From NCBI GenBank assembly GCA_947172415.1, contig OX359201.1:186001-250000 (forward strand): DNA of 64,000 bases, given 5' to 3'. How positions within the stretch are numbered: position 1 is the stretch's first letter; the number at the start of each line of letters is the position of its first letter. Below the pieces are notes generated by a model. It ran no database searches, had not been told where the DNA came from, and was given only the letters and a program-made list of their open reading frames with translations. Positions 1 through 11,500 of this stretch are shown piece after piece. The position numbers were made by a program, and so were the translations under genes. The stretch comes from Chondrosia reniformis. Lineage: Eukaryota > Porifera > Demospongiae > Chondrillida > Chondrillidae.

Positions 1-182
1 GATGGATGGATGGATGGATGGATGGATGGATGGATGGATGAGTGGATGGGTGGGTTGATGGATGGATGAATGGATGAATGGATGGATGGGTGGATGCGTG
101 GATGGGTGGATGAGTGGATGGATGGATGGATAGGTGGATGAGTGGATGGATGAATGGATGGATGGGTGGATGAATGAATGGA
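1..182. repeat. GGAT/GATG tetranucleotide tract
   Basis: A nearly uninterrupted run of GGAT units with a few G/A substitutions continues to the left edge of the window, so its true length is unknown. It is simple-sequence DNA; open frames through it are meaningless. Confidence 0.95.
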
Positions 183-606
183 GGATGAGTCCTGCTTACC
201 CAACTGAAGCAATGTTCATGTGGTCCAAAGTTGTAATGAAACACGCAATAATACGTTAGTCCTGCATTATTAAAGGAAATTGCATGGTACGCCATTTTAC
301 TTGATTAGGAGCTAGCGGGACAGTCGCACCATATATATGGCACTATACATTAGACATGTGGAATGTTCAGTGATGCCTACCGATTGCTGTCAAATAGGAA
401 AAGATTTTAAAATGCTTCTGGTGGTTTCCAAAAAAGAGAGGTTTTCTTAGTTCTTTTAGTTCCTCCTTTGAGAAGACAGGACCTCCCTTCTGAAGTCTGC
501 TATCGTCCGCCATATTTATAGGTATTTATACATTTATTTAGGCTATCCTATAGTATAAAAAGGTCTAAGGTACGGGTAATCCCCTCCCAATGTCTCTGAT
601 CCGAAG
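183..606. other. Upstream region of RABL6, no gene seen
   Basis: This is AT-rich unique sequence between the left-edge simple repeat and the first RABL6 start codon. It presumably holds the RABL6 promoter and 5' UTR. I see no convincing core promoter motif; a TATA-like run near 330-340 is too far from the start codon to judge. Confidence 0.4.
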
Positions 607-3600
607 ATGGGGAACGAGCAGGCCCGCTTGGAGGAATCGTCCGGATCTCGAGGAATATCCTCGATGGACCAGAAAATACAGGAAAAGTTTTCTAAAGGAA
701 TCCAATTTAACAGTAAGATCCGTAATCTGTTAGTAATCTTTGCCGTGTGTACAATACGTATTGTTCGTCTGGTGATGAGTTGTGAGTAGCTGTAAATCTT
801 GTTGACGTCACATCCATATTAGGAACATGTAACAATAATTTAAAATGAATTAAACTTCTCAGCATAAATCAATGGCCAATGCTAATTTGCATATATTATA
901 TATAGATAGGTATATAGGTATATACCTATAAGTACATACACAGTACAGTAATGATAGATTGTGCGGGTTCAGTGAGTTGAGTCTCAGTTGGTATGTGATT
1001 GTACCACATCTGTTTAATCTCTACTAGTGAAGCTGATCATTCGAGGAGAGAATATTACTGGGAAGTCGGCACTCTTTCAGAGACTCCAGGGCGGCCAGTT
1101 TATTGAGGCGTATACGCCCACAGAGGAGATACAAGTGAGCTCTCTCAATAAAATGGCTGCCATTTTGCAAGCATCAGAGGTTCATTTCCCAATCATTTCT
1201 TCAGGTAGGAACCATTATATGGGGATATAAAGGTGAGTTTCCATGGGAACCATAAATAATAAAATGGCAGCCGGAGTGGTATGGGAACGAGACTAATATA
1301 ACAAGGTGAGTTCCATTAGCATTTGCTGAGATATTCTTCTCTACATTTAGGCACAAGTGACAAGGTCAAAGTTGAAATATGGGATGTTGTTGATAAGGGT
1401 CAGTCCGTCTGTAGAAACTTGTACAAACTCCTTCTTCTCTAATAGAATATAGATTTTGGATCATCTCTTGATTAACCCCGCCCACTCATGTCTCTTGAGC
1501 TGATTGGTGGAACCAAAGTTCACTTGATGGGAACCAAAGTCTCCCCAGACATGCGTGGATGGGGAATATCCAAGAGTCCGCTGAAGATCCATCCTAGCTT
1601 AAGATCAGCTTTTGGTCTTAAAGTATAAAAGTCTTATCTTATTTTTTTCAATATACATTTTACCAGTGTCTGCTTTGTATAAACAAACTTGTATTATTTG
1701 CATTATTGTGTTGTTGTACATCTCAGCCAAACCAAAAAAGAAGTCGAGCGTTTTAAAGTTTTTACATAAACAAAAGCCATCTGTTCCTGAAGATGTGAGT
1801 ACCCCTCCTGACCATGAGATGTGCTGTGATGTCATGTTACTATATTTGGTAACCAGGAAAATCCCACTCTTGATGCGACATTTTTAGATGTCTATAAGGG
1901 TGCCCACGGAGTCATATTTATGTTTGACATCACAAAGAAGTGGTAAGCGGTACCATTAGCAGTGACTTGCCACTTATTGTGCAACACTCATCTTTTCCTA
2001 ATGTATCTCAATAGGACTTGGACCTATGTTGAACAACACCTACCCAAAGTTCCCTTCCACATTCCTATCATTATATTGGTAAGTATTATATATGAACTAT
2101 ATTGGTAAGTATTATAATATATGAATCATATTGGTAAGTATTATATATGAACTATATTGGTAAGTATTATATATGAATCATATTGGTAAGTATTATATAT
2201 GAACTATATTGGTAAGTATTATATATGAACTATATTGGTAAGTATTATATATGAATCATATTGGTAAGTATTATATATGAATCATATTGGTAAGTATTAT
2301 ATATGAACTATATTGGTAAGTATTATATATGAATCATATTGGTAAGTATTATATATGAATCATATTGGTAAGTATTATATATGAACTATATTGGTAAGTA
2401 TTATATATGAACTATATTGGTAAGTATTATATATGAATCATATTGGTAAGTATTATATATGAATATTATTATTATTATTATTGAACTGGTTTCTACAGCA
2501 TGAATGGAAAAAACATTGTTAATGAATACTATTGGTGCTGTAATCAGTCTTTCTTTATCATTTCCCTCCACCTTGCTCTGTCAGCTGCTGCACTTCTAAG
2601 TAGTTCTAAGTCAGTAGTGTTGCGCAGATTCAGGTTTCTTTCCTTAATATCAGCTTTTAGGATTCCAGGAGGTTGGTTGTGTGACGGCCACGTCTGTCCC
2701 TGTACCTCTTGGCACCTCCTACTGCATACTGTAGGGCATTCTGAGCTGGAGTATTTCGGTCCATGCGTAGCACATGACCTAACATGTTCCATCTAGCCTA
2801 TATATATATATTCTGTGTATATTGGTATAAGTAATTAATTTTGTCTGTTATCAAATGCTGTATTAAAGAGAGAGTGTAATGTCTATTCTCCTTGTATGTA
2901 GGGCAACTACCATGACATGTACGTGAATAGGGTGATAGCGGTGGATGAGGTGAAGGGATTCATTAGATACTTGGAACGGTCAGTTGGTCATACACTGAAG
3001 TACCTCCGCAAACTATACATACGTACATACCTTTAACAGATGTATTAGGATAAGAGAATATGAATTTTACCTTACTATTATATTATTATGCTTCAGTCTG
3101 ACATTCCCTAATTAAGTTATTACAATATTTTGGCTGATTCAAAAGGTGTTTTGCTACATCTGAACTGGTTGAAATTCCACTGAGCACATAGTTACATGTG
3201 TCTGGTGACAGACGTGCTGTGTCTGTATGTGGTGACAGATGTGTTGTGTCTGTATGTGGTGACAGATGTGTTGTGTCTGTATGTGGTGACAGATGTGTTG
3301 TGTCTGTATGTGGTGACAGATGTGTTGTGTCTGTATGTGGTGACAGACGTGCTGTGTCTGTATGTGGTGACAGATGTGCTGTGTCTGTATGTGGTGACAG
3401 ATGTGTTGTGTCTGTATGTGGTGACAGATGTGTTGTGTCTGTATGTGGTGACAGACGTGCTGTGTCTGTATGTAGTGACAGACGTGTTGTGTCTGTATGT
3501 GGTGACAGACGTGTTGTGTCTGTATGTGGTGACAGACGTGTTGTGTCTGTATGTGGTGACAGACGTGTTGTGTCTGTATGTGGTGACAGACGTGTTGTGT

Positions 3601-6600
3601 CTGTATGTGGTGACAGATGTGCTGTGTCTGTATGTGGTGACAGACGTGTTGTGTCTGTATGTAGTGACAGACGTGTTGTGTCTGTATGTAGTGACAGATG
3701 TGTTGTGTCTGTATGTAGTGACAGACGTGCTGTGTCTGTATGTAGTGACAGACGTGCTGTGTCTGTATGTAGTGACAGACGTGCTGTGTCTGTATGTGGT
3801 GACAGACGTGTTGTGTCTGTATGTGGTGACAGACGTGTTGTGTCTGTATGTGGTGACAGACGTGTTGTGTCTGTATGTGGTGACAGATGTGCTGTGTCTG
3901 TATGTGGTGACAGACGTGTTGTGTCTGTATGTAGTGACAGACGTGTTGTGTCTGTATGTAGTGACAGACGTGCTGTGTCTGTATGTAGTGACAGACGTGC
4001 TGTGTCTGTATGTAGTGACAGACGTGCTGTGTCTGTATGTAGTGACAGACGTGCTGTGTCTGTATGTAGTGACAGACGTGCTGTGTCTGTATGTAGTGAC
4101 AGACGTGCTGTGTCTGTATGTAGTGACAGACGTGCTGTGTCTGTATGTAGTGACAGACGTGCTGTGTCTGTATGTAGTGACAGACGTGCTGTGACTATAT
4201 CTGTCCCTCACACTGTAGTCCCGATGGAGCTGCGGAAGTGAGGTACTGCGAGGTGTCCATGAAGGACTGCTTCGGACTGTCTTATCTTCACAAGTTCTTT
4301 AGCATACCATTTCTGCAGATGCAGGTGCGTGCCTTCCAATTAACTGAGTGGGCGTATGTCAAAATGTATGTAGGGGAGGCAAAACAGTAATATAAGAAAT
4401 TTCCATGATGAGTTACCATGGTAACTAGCCCTTTGATAGGACATTGGCACCTTTGCCATTGACCGTTGAAAACAGGACTATGGGATGGAGGTAGATATGA
4501 ATGTGATCCGGTAACACATTTTAAATATACAGTGTTAAGCAACTCTTGTCATTTTAAGTCCACAGCAATGTGGAATTTCATATATTTGGGCTAATATGAA
4601 TATTTGTACTAGTGTAAACCATTCGTTTACGGCCATTCAACAAGAATGGTTAGTTAGCTGACCTCTCCCAGCCTCCCATGTAGAGTTAATGATCTTACTC
4701 AAGGACAGAGTTGTAGCACATTATGTTGTTGGTAATAAGATAAATAGCTTTACAGTCCAATGTCTCTTTATTGTTTTGACAGCAAGAGATGTTGTTACAA
4801 CAGCTGCAGGAGAACAGACTTCAAATGCAGGTGAGACTGCAGGAGTAAGTAATCTTTAGCCTTTGACCTTTGTCCTTTGACCCTCTAGTTGACCAAAGAT
4901 GAACTAGCCTACAATACCGATTCTGTGGACTTTAACTATCAAATGTACGTGAGTGTTCTGATGGAATTATCTAAAAGATCAGATTTATTGGTTTCCTATG
5001 AATTGGCTACACTTCACTTCACTTCACTTCACTTTACTTATCTTATCTTATTTATATTTAAAGGCTACTTTTCATGGGGCCAGTTTAATATACAGAAATT
5101 AAAGTAAATATCAGCACATACACACATATACATGGATCAGTTAATAGTTAATCAGTCAGTAATCAGTTTGGGCAGATGTTGATGGTAGGGGGTGCCACTT
5201 TTCTTTTTTTTCTTTTTCTTTTTCTCTGCCCTGGAGGTGAGTTCTGGCCATCCCATTGTGTCTTTGCTTTTAATTTTTGCTCTTAGCTACCAGATCACCG
5301 ACAACCCTACAAAGCAACATCTAACAGTATCTTGAAAAATAGAAGGAGAAACTCTTGTATCCTCATCCAAAGCTCTCACTAGGTTTAGTTCCCTATAGGC
5401 CTTTATTCTAAAGTAGATGTAAAATGTAAGAAAAATGTAAGAAAAATGTTACGTTATTCATGTAGTACAGTTCTTTATTGAGACAGCATTTCCTCTCATC
5501 TGAAGTGACAATCTATGTACCTGGAAATGCGTTTTCCCTCATGTGGTTTACAGGTCTTCTAACCTTTAACCTTTGAACTTTGCACTGCCCTTGGTCCATT
5601 AGGTACCTGGATATGGTTCACAAGAAGACCCTCCCACCTGCCCCTCCCACAGCCGATGATCAACTCTCGCCCACAATCAATGAGAACAAACTACCTTCTT
5701 TAGTCAGAAAACAAAGCTCAAAGACATTGCCGACCAGTAAGTGGCCATTTGGAATAGTGTTGCCATGGTAACAACCTACCAGCATCATCTTAATTATTTT
5801 GCAAAGTAATTTGTTTAATTGTTCCAAGTATATGAGCATACGTCACTCAAGTGGAATTTTGCATGTTTAAACTGAGGTTTCTCTAGTTTACTGACAAAGC
5901 TATATTAATTAGTCAAGTAACAGTCAATCCCTGGCAATTATTCAAACAGTAGTCAGATGGAAACCTTTTATGGAATGCAAAATGTCTGAATGTACCTAAT
6001 TACATCTAAATTAATGTAGTGATTGCACATGGTAATATGAGTCATAGTCGTGTTGCCATGAGAACGCAGAACAGGAAGTGATGGACTTGCTATTTGTGGT
6101 TTTATGAACGAATGGCTAATTAGACATTCTTTTCAATTTCAAAATGAAACTTGTTTATAGTTTTTAGAGTTCATTAGCTGTATACACTACAATGCTGATT
6201 TCAGGATGAAAAAAACATTTGTATAACGTTTACATTTTGTTCTACAGTGAATATGATTGTTTGACTATTTCTGTATACCAACTGTGTTTGACAACTACTT
6301 TCATGACTGTTCATGGTTTCCATAGCAACAAATGAAAAACATGGAAAGAATTCAAAGAAGCATTCAACAACCAAGAAGAATTCTGCTGACCTCGACAGTT
6401 TTGTACCAGAAGGGGCTCTCCCCGATGACTTTCTTGGAGACAGGGAGCAAATACCAGAAGATGCCAATAGGCAAGTGTAATTAACTCTGAAGCCATTAGA
6501 CTTAATCAAGCCCTGGAAATGATATATCACTCTAGTAAGGAAGACCTAGATAATGATGTGGATAGTGATGAGGGGAATCCCCTGGTGGCTGCTGATGAGG

Positions 6601-8416
6601 ATGTGGAATCAGAGGATGAGGATGAATTGCCAGCCACCCAGGTCCAGCCACACCCATCTCAGTTGTTGGACACACCCCTCAGGCCCAACCCCAAGCTGAA
6701 ATCTATTCAAGATGTGGAACTGACTGAAAGTGAAGGTGAAGCAGAAATTGCTGAAGGGGATGAGCCAAAGGCCAAAGACATTAGAATAACTGGTGATTTT
6801 TCATTTGATGCTCCTCTGCTGGGAAGGGAAGTAGCTAAACAGCCCTCTTCAGGGAGCAGCTCTCCTGTCAAGACGTCTAAGGGAGGAGGTCTCTTGCTGG
6901 CTTTTGATGAGCCAACATCTCCTCAATCGAGTGAGAAAATCATTAAAAAGAAGAAAAAGAAGAGTTCTAAAGGCAAGACAGATCCTGTTGCTTCTGCTGA
7001 TGTGGACCAGCTGGAGAGCTGGCTGACTGGAGGAGAACCTCAGGAAGACACAGCAGTAAGTGAATCTCTCATGCCGCACCTCCTAGGTAAGTGGGTATGA
7101 CCTGCCACACCTCCCAGGTAAGTGGGATGACCTGCCACACCTCCTAGGTAAGTGGTATGACCTGCCACACCTCCCAGGTAAGTGGGTATGACCTGCCACA
7201 CCTCCCAGGTAAGTGGGATGACCTGCCACACCTCCCAGGTAAGTGGGTATGACCTGCCACACCTCCTAGGTAAGTGGGTAGGACCTGCCACACCTCCCAG
7301 GTAAGTGGGTATGACCTGCCACACCTCCCAGGTAAGTGGTATGACCTGCCACACCTCCCAGGTAAGTGGGTATGACCTGCCACACCTCCCAGGTAAGTGG
7401 TATGACCTGCCGCACCTCCTAGGTAAGTGGGATGACCTGCCACACCTCCCAGGTAAGTGGGTATGACCTGCCACACCTCCTAGGTAAGTGGGTAGGACCT
7501 GCCACACCTCCCAGGTAAGTGGGTATGACCTGCCACACCTCCCAGGTAAGTGGGTATGACCTGCCACACCTCCTAGGTAAGTGGGTAGGACCTGCCACAC
7601 CTCCCAGGTAAGTGGTATGACCTGCCACACCTCCTAGGTAAGTGGGTATGACCTGCCACACCTCCTAGGTAAGTGGGATGACCTGCCACACCTCCCAGGT
7701 AAGTGGTATGACCTGCCACACCTCCTAGGTAAGTGGGTATGACCTGCCACACCTCCCAGGTAAGTGGGTAGGACCTGCCGCACCTCCCAGGTAAGTAGTA
7801 TGACCTGCCACACCTCCCAGGTAAGTGGGATGACCTGCCACACCTCCTAGGTAAGTGGGTATGACCTGCCACACCTCCTAGGTAAGTGGGTAGGACCTGC
7901 CACACCTCCTAGGTAAGTGGGTATGACCTGCCACACCTCCCAGGTAAGTGGGATGACCTGCCACACCTCCTAGGTAAGTGGGTAGGACCAATGACCCTTG
8001 ACCCTTGACCCCTCTCCCTATATGGTACCTACCAGATTGATTTAAGGTGTTACTTCTAATATATGCTGACCTTTAGTTCCCAAGGAGAACCTGTGTATTA
8101 CAGCAGTTACACAATTCTTTGCATACCTTGGAGTACTAGATATTGTCCTGCAGGTCTACTTGTTCACAGGTTGTTGACTCTGGTCTTCAGTACCTGAAAG
8201 TACCATGTGGCATTTGTAATTAGTGATAGTACTGTTATAGTACTGTTTGAATATCCTCAACAGCCAGCTTTTAAAAATGGCTACTGTACACAATTATCAT
8301 TCCTTTTTGTACAGGAAAGACAAAAGAAGAAGAAAACAAAGTCTTCCAAGAAGAAGAGACCAACCAAAACCAAATCTACTGAACTATCTGAGGACGGACA
8401 ATACCAATTGTTGTGA
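607..8416 (+). CDS. RABL6: Rab-like GTPase RABL6 (PARF), 14 exons
   Basis: The spliced product is about 578 residues. Exons: 607-712, 1028-1204, 1351-1398, 1727-1794, 1857-1942, 2015-2078, 2902-2978, 4219-4324, 4783-4830, 4889-4944, 5603-5736, 6326-6470, 6536-7055, 8315-8416; all phases agree. The N-terminal half is a divergent Rab-type GTPase domain with Walker A GENITGKS near residue 42, followed by EIWDVVDKG, FLDVYKGAHGVIFMFDITK and GNYHDMY segments that track vertebrate RABL6. The C-terminal half is acidic and disordered, with DSFVPEGALPDDFL, an LESWLTGG segment and a lysine-rich tail, as in RABL6. Family members are linked to cell proliferation and ARF/p53 interaction; its role in this organism is inferred. 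Intron 12 appears to be GC-AG. Three introns carry large tandem arrays and intron 6 also holds a LINE relic. Confidence 0.93.
2079..2465 (+). repeat. 26-bp minisatellite reiterating a 5' splice site (RABL6 intron 6)
   Basis: About 15 tandem units, each containing ATTGGTAAGTATTATATATG followed by AACTAT or AATCAT. The first unit overlaps the end of exon 6 (TTG|GTAAGT at 2078/2079), so each copy repeats the exon-end bases and the donor. The array ends in a short TTA tract. Confidence 0.95.
2540..2795 (-). mobile_element. Degenerate LINE reverse-transcriptase 3' fragment
   Basis: Read on the minus strand, this stretch encodes the C-terminal tail typical of non-LTR retrotransposon ORF2 proteins: LGHVLRMDRNTPAQNA, then, after a frame break, KADIKERNLNLRN and SAAADRARWREMI. 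It contains a stop and a frameshift, lies in intron 6 of RABL6 in antisense, and is clearly dead. The clade was not determined. Confidence 0.75.
3196..4194. repeat. 27-bp minisatellite in RABL6 intron 7
   Basis: About 37 copies of a 27-bp unit with the core TGTGTCTGTATGTRGTGACAG; C/T and A/G variants mark blocks of related copies. Because 27 is a multiple of three, long frames are open on both strands, but they have no coding character. The array stops about 25 bp before the acceptor of exon 8. Confidence 0.95.
5335..5450 (+). repeat. Dispersed repeat family 1, partial copy (RABL6 intron 10)
   Basis: Contains ATCCTCATCCAAAGCTCTCA followed by CTAGGTTTAGTTCCCTATAG, the signature shared with copies near 17405, 50600 and, inverted, 48930 and 60535. 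Only the right half of the element is present. Confidence 0.75.
6471..6535 (+). other. Probable GC-AG intron 12 of RABL6
   Basis: Exon 12 ends ...AATAG and is followed by GCAAGT, the usual consensus of GC donors. The acceptor is at 6534-6535 (TCTAG). Only this junction gives phase 2 joining to the acidic exon 13; the nearest GT donor (AA|GTGTAA) breaks the frame. Confidence 0.7.
7060..7990 (+). repeat. 31-bp minisatellite reiterating a consensus 5' splice site (RABL6 intron 13)
   Basis: About 30 tandem units containing CACCTCCCAGGTAAGTGGG or the CTAGGTAAGTGGG variant plus ATGACCTGCCA. The real donor of exon 13 (GCA|GTAAGT at 7055/7056) lies only a few bases upstream. Every unit therefore presents a strong downstream donor, CAG|GTAAGT or TAG|GTAAGT. 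Confidence 0.95.
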
Positions 8417-8531
8417 ATAAGCGGTGACATCATACGCATCTGATTTCAATTAACACCTTTTTTGCGTTTGTGAATGTATAATTAGCAATGGAGCTGGATT
8501 CGCGGGTCTATTGGGGAGTTTAGGCAAGACC

Positions 8532-11500
8532 ATGAAACGTGGTCAAACAAGAGTAGTTTGGTTGAAATGGACTCTTATAGTATTCGTTTCTTTAATTTTC
8601 AATCGCTCTGTGGCACGGCTATCGTACAGGGAGTGTTTAGATGTGGATCCATCGCAGCAGAAGAACGCCACATCTTTACCTGAGATCAGGATTCTGACTT
8701 ATCTGCCGTGCTCCGATAGTAATACAACAGTCTTTCCAGCCGTTGCTTGCGAGAATATTGACAAGTTTCCCATTCTTTCGATGGCCCTGGACGAGATCAA
8801 CACGTCGCCCTCAATCCTACCCAACCACAAGCTGGTTTTGGAATACGTCAATTCCGCAGTAAGTCCTACTGTATCGTAATCACCAACTGCGATAGAGATG
8901 TACGAAAGCGCGTGAGATCCATTCAACTGCGTGAGAGAGAGTTGTAAAATTGTACCATTTGGAGCTAGATCTACCATTAGTGTAGCTAAACTCATTAACT
9001 TGTAAGACATTCCTTTGGACCACTTCTTCCAATTACTCGTGTGTACAGTGAATTCCTGTAATTAATAGAAATTCGAGGAGTTTCTCATCGTTGTATGTAA
9101 TAATGTACGTCTGTATTATAACAAGGTCCACAGTCCGACCGCTCGAGGAGTGTAGCTACTGCTACTAAACTAAGTTACATTACCAAGAGGTTCAGAGCCG
9201 ATAAACCAGACACCCAATTACCTGCTATATATGGTTGCAAGCCTTGGAAGAGGCGATATGCGGGTGTTATGAAACTAGGCAGCTTCACTATTTGTGTTTA
9301 ATGTAGTTTTGTATCATTAGCATTCCATCAACTGCAGTATCTGCCAAAAGATGCACCATTTAAATGATTCTTGGTATTGTTGTAACTTATTATAATGCCA
9401 TTGCATTAACTGAAGAAGAGTATTATAAAACTTCCAGTGCAACTCGCAGACATATCTCTCCACCTGTGTACATTGATTGTAATACTGTCCAGCTCCTGGT
9501 CATCATGTTCCACTGCAGCTGTATCTAGCTGTGTGTAGCACTGTCCAACTCCTGGTCATCATGTTCCTAACAGAGTTCAGACTTTGTACGTGTACTGTTC
9601 TCACTACCAGTTGGAGACGTATGTCTGTCAATATCTGCCTATATCTGTCAATATCTGTCAATATCTGTCAATATCTGTCAATATCTGAAACTGCTGTATT
9701 GTGGGACCTGAATAATTATATAGAAGATTATATAGAGGTTTCCTCAATTCAGAGGTTTCGTCATATTAACTGTTACATTTGTAACAATTTCAGCCTATAT
9801 CTGTTCCTCAGAGAATTGATGGAATGTTTATTGAATAAGATCATCCAATTGATGAGTGATACTAGTTTCGAAAGGTATTCTGAAATTCCTCCAGATGAGT
9901 GGCATGTGTAGGACTGAAGAGTACATCCTATTCAATTCCATCTAAAGCGTTGTGTGTGACTGACTGTTTGTACAACTGGTTTCAGAGAGTTGTGTAGAGG
10001 TGATCAACACTTGGCAACCTGCTTTGAGACAAGTCCGTTTAGAGAGAATATGATATTGTTATAGAATAAGGTGTGATTCTAATTTCTCTGATTCTCATTC
10101 TGAGAGACCTTGAAAATGTTTGTTTTCATTTTCAAATTCCATATTTGGTTTGGGAAATGTCTTATATGTCCAGTAGATATGTATGCTTGGATATAATGTT
10201 AATATATAAATTTGAGCTAAAGTTAATATCTCCCCTTCAAAAGTCATATCTATGTTACTGAGATATTACATAAGGATCACATCCAACATACATATCTTAG
10301 AAGCCAAAAGATGCACCATTTAAATGATTCGTGGTATTGTTGTAACTTATTATAATGCCATTGCATTAACTGAAGAAAAGTATTGTAAACTTCCAGTGCA
10401 ACTCGCAGACATGCTTATACGTATATCTCTCCACCTGCGTACATTTGTATATTGTAAAGGAACACCATCTTTTGTGTAAGATTGTATATCTGCATGTGCG
10501 TGTGTGTTTTGACTACTACAAGACTGTGTGAGTACTATGTACATATGTGAATTTGAAAGTGATAATCACATTATCTTGTCGGTAACTGATGAATTTGTTC
10601 GATGTTGTTTGAATAATTTTTCAATATTGTAATAATACACACACTACATATGACCTATGCACTTTCCAGCACATATCAATTTGAAGAACAGGTGCATTGT
10701 TATGAGTGCAGTGTGTGTGTGTGTACCAGAACTGATTTGTGGAATGAGGAAAGCGAATGAATAGTTCTTTCATAATATCAATGTTCAGTAATTTAGATCG
10801 CATTTCTAACCTGCCCCTGACCCTATCTGATGTCCTATCTTAATGCAATGTTTTTGCCAGTGGATATGTCTGTCACCTATCAATTTTCTACAAGTATATT
10901 ATATCTTTTGCTCTGAAAGTTACCATGATCCTTCTTATAAAGTGCCTCCCTCTCCTGCCACTCCCCATCCTCCTCCCCTCTCCTGCCACTCTCCCATCCT
11001 CCTCCCCTCTCCTGCCACTCCCCATCCTCCTCCCCTCTCCTGCCACTCCCCCATCCTCCTCCCCTCTCCTGCCACTCCCCCTCCCTCCTCCCCTCTCCTG
11101 CCACTCCCCCTCCCTCCTCCCCTCTCCTACCACTCCCCCATCCTCCTCCCCTCTCCTACCACTCCCCCTTCCTCCTCCTGCCACTCCCCCTTCCTCCTCC
11201 TGCCACTCCCCCATCCTCCTCCCCTCTCCTGCCACTCCCCCTTCCTCCTCCTACCACTCCCCCTTCCTCCTCCTGCCACTCCCCCTTCCTCCTCCTGCCA
11301 CTCCTTCTTCCTCCTCCTGCCACTCCCCCTTCCTCCTCCTGCCACTCCCCCTTCCTCCTCCTGCCACTCCCCCTTCCTCCTCCTGCCACTCCCCCTTCCT
11401 CCTCCCCTCTCCTACCACTCCCCCTTCCTCCTCCTGCCACTCCCCCTTCCTCCTCCTGTCACGAATGCCTCCCCATCTCCCCTGCAGTGCAAAACTGACG

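Noticed and set aside
3192..4241. Long open frames of over 300 codons on both strands
   Set aside because: They are translations of the 27-bp intronic minisatellite; any unit divisible by three stays open, and the flanking RABL6 exons splice across it.
7040..7905. Several overlapping minus-strand frames with repeated WQVIPLTWEV-type peptides
   Set aside because: Produced by the 31-bp array in RABL6 intron 13; no splice or domain support.
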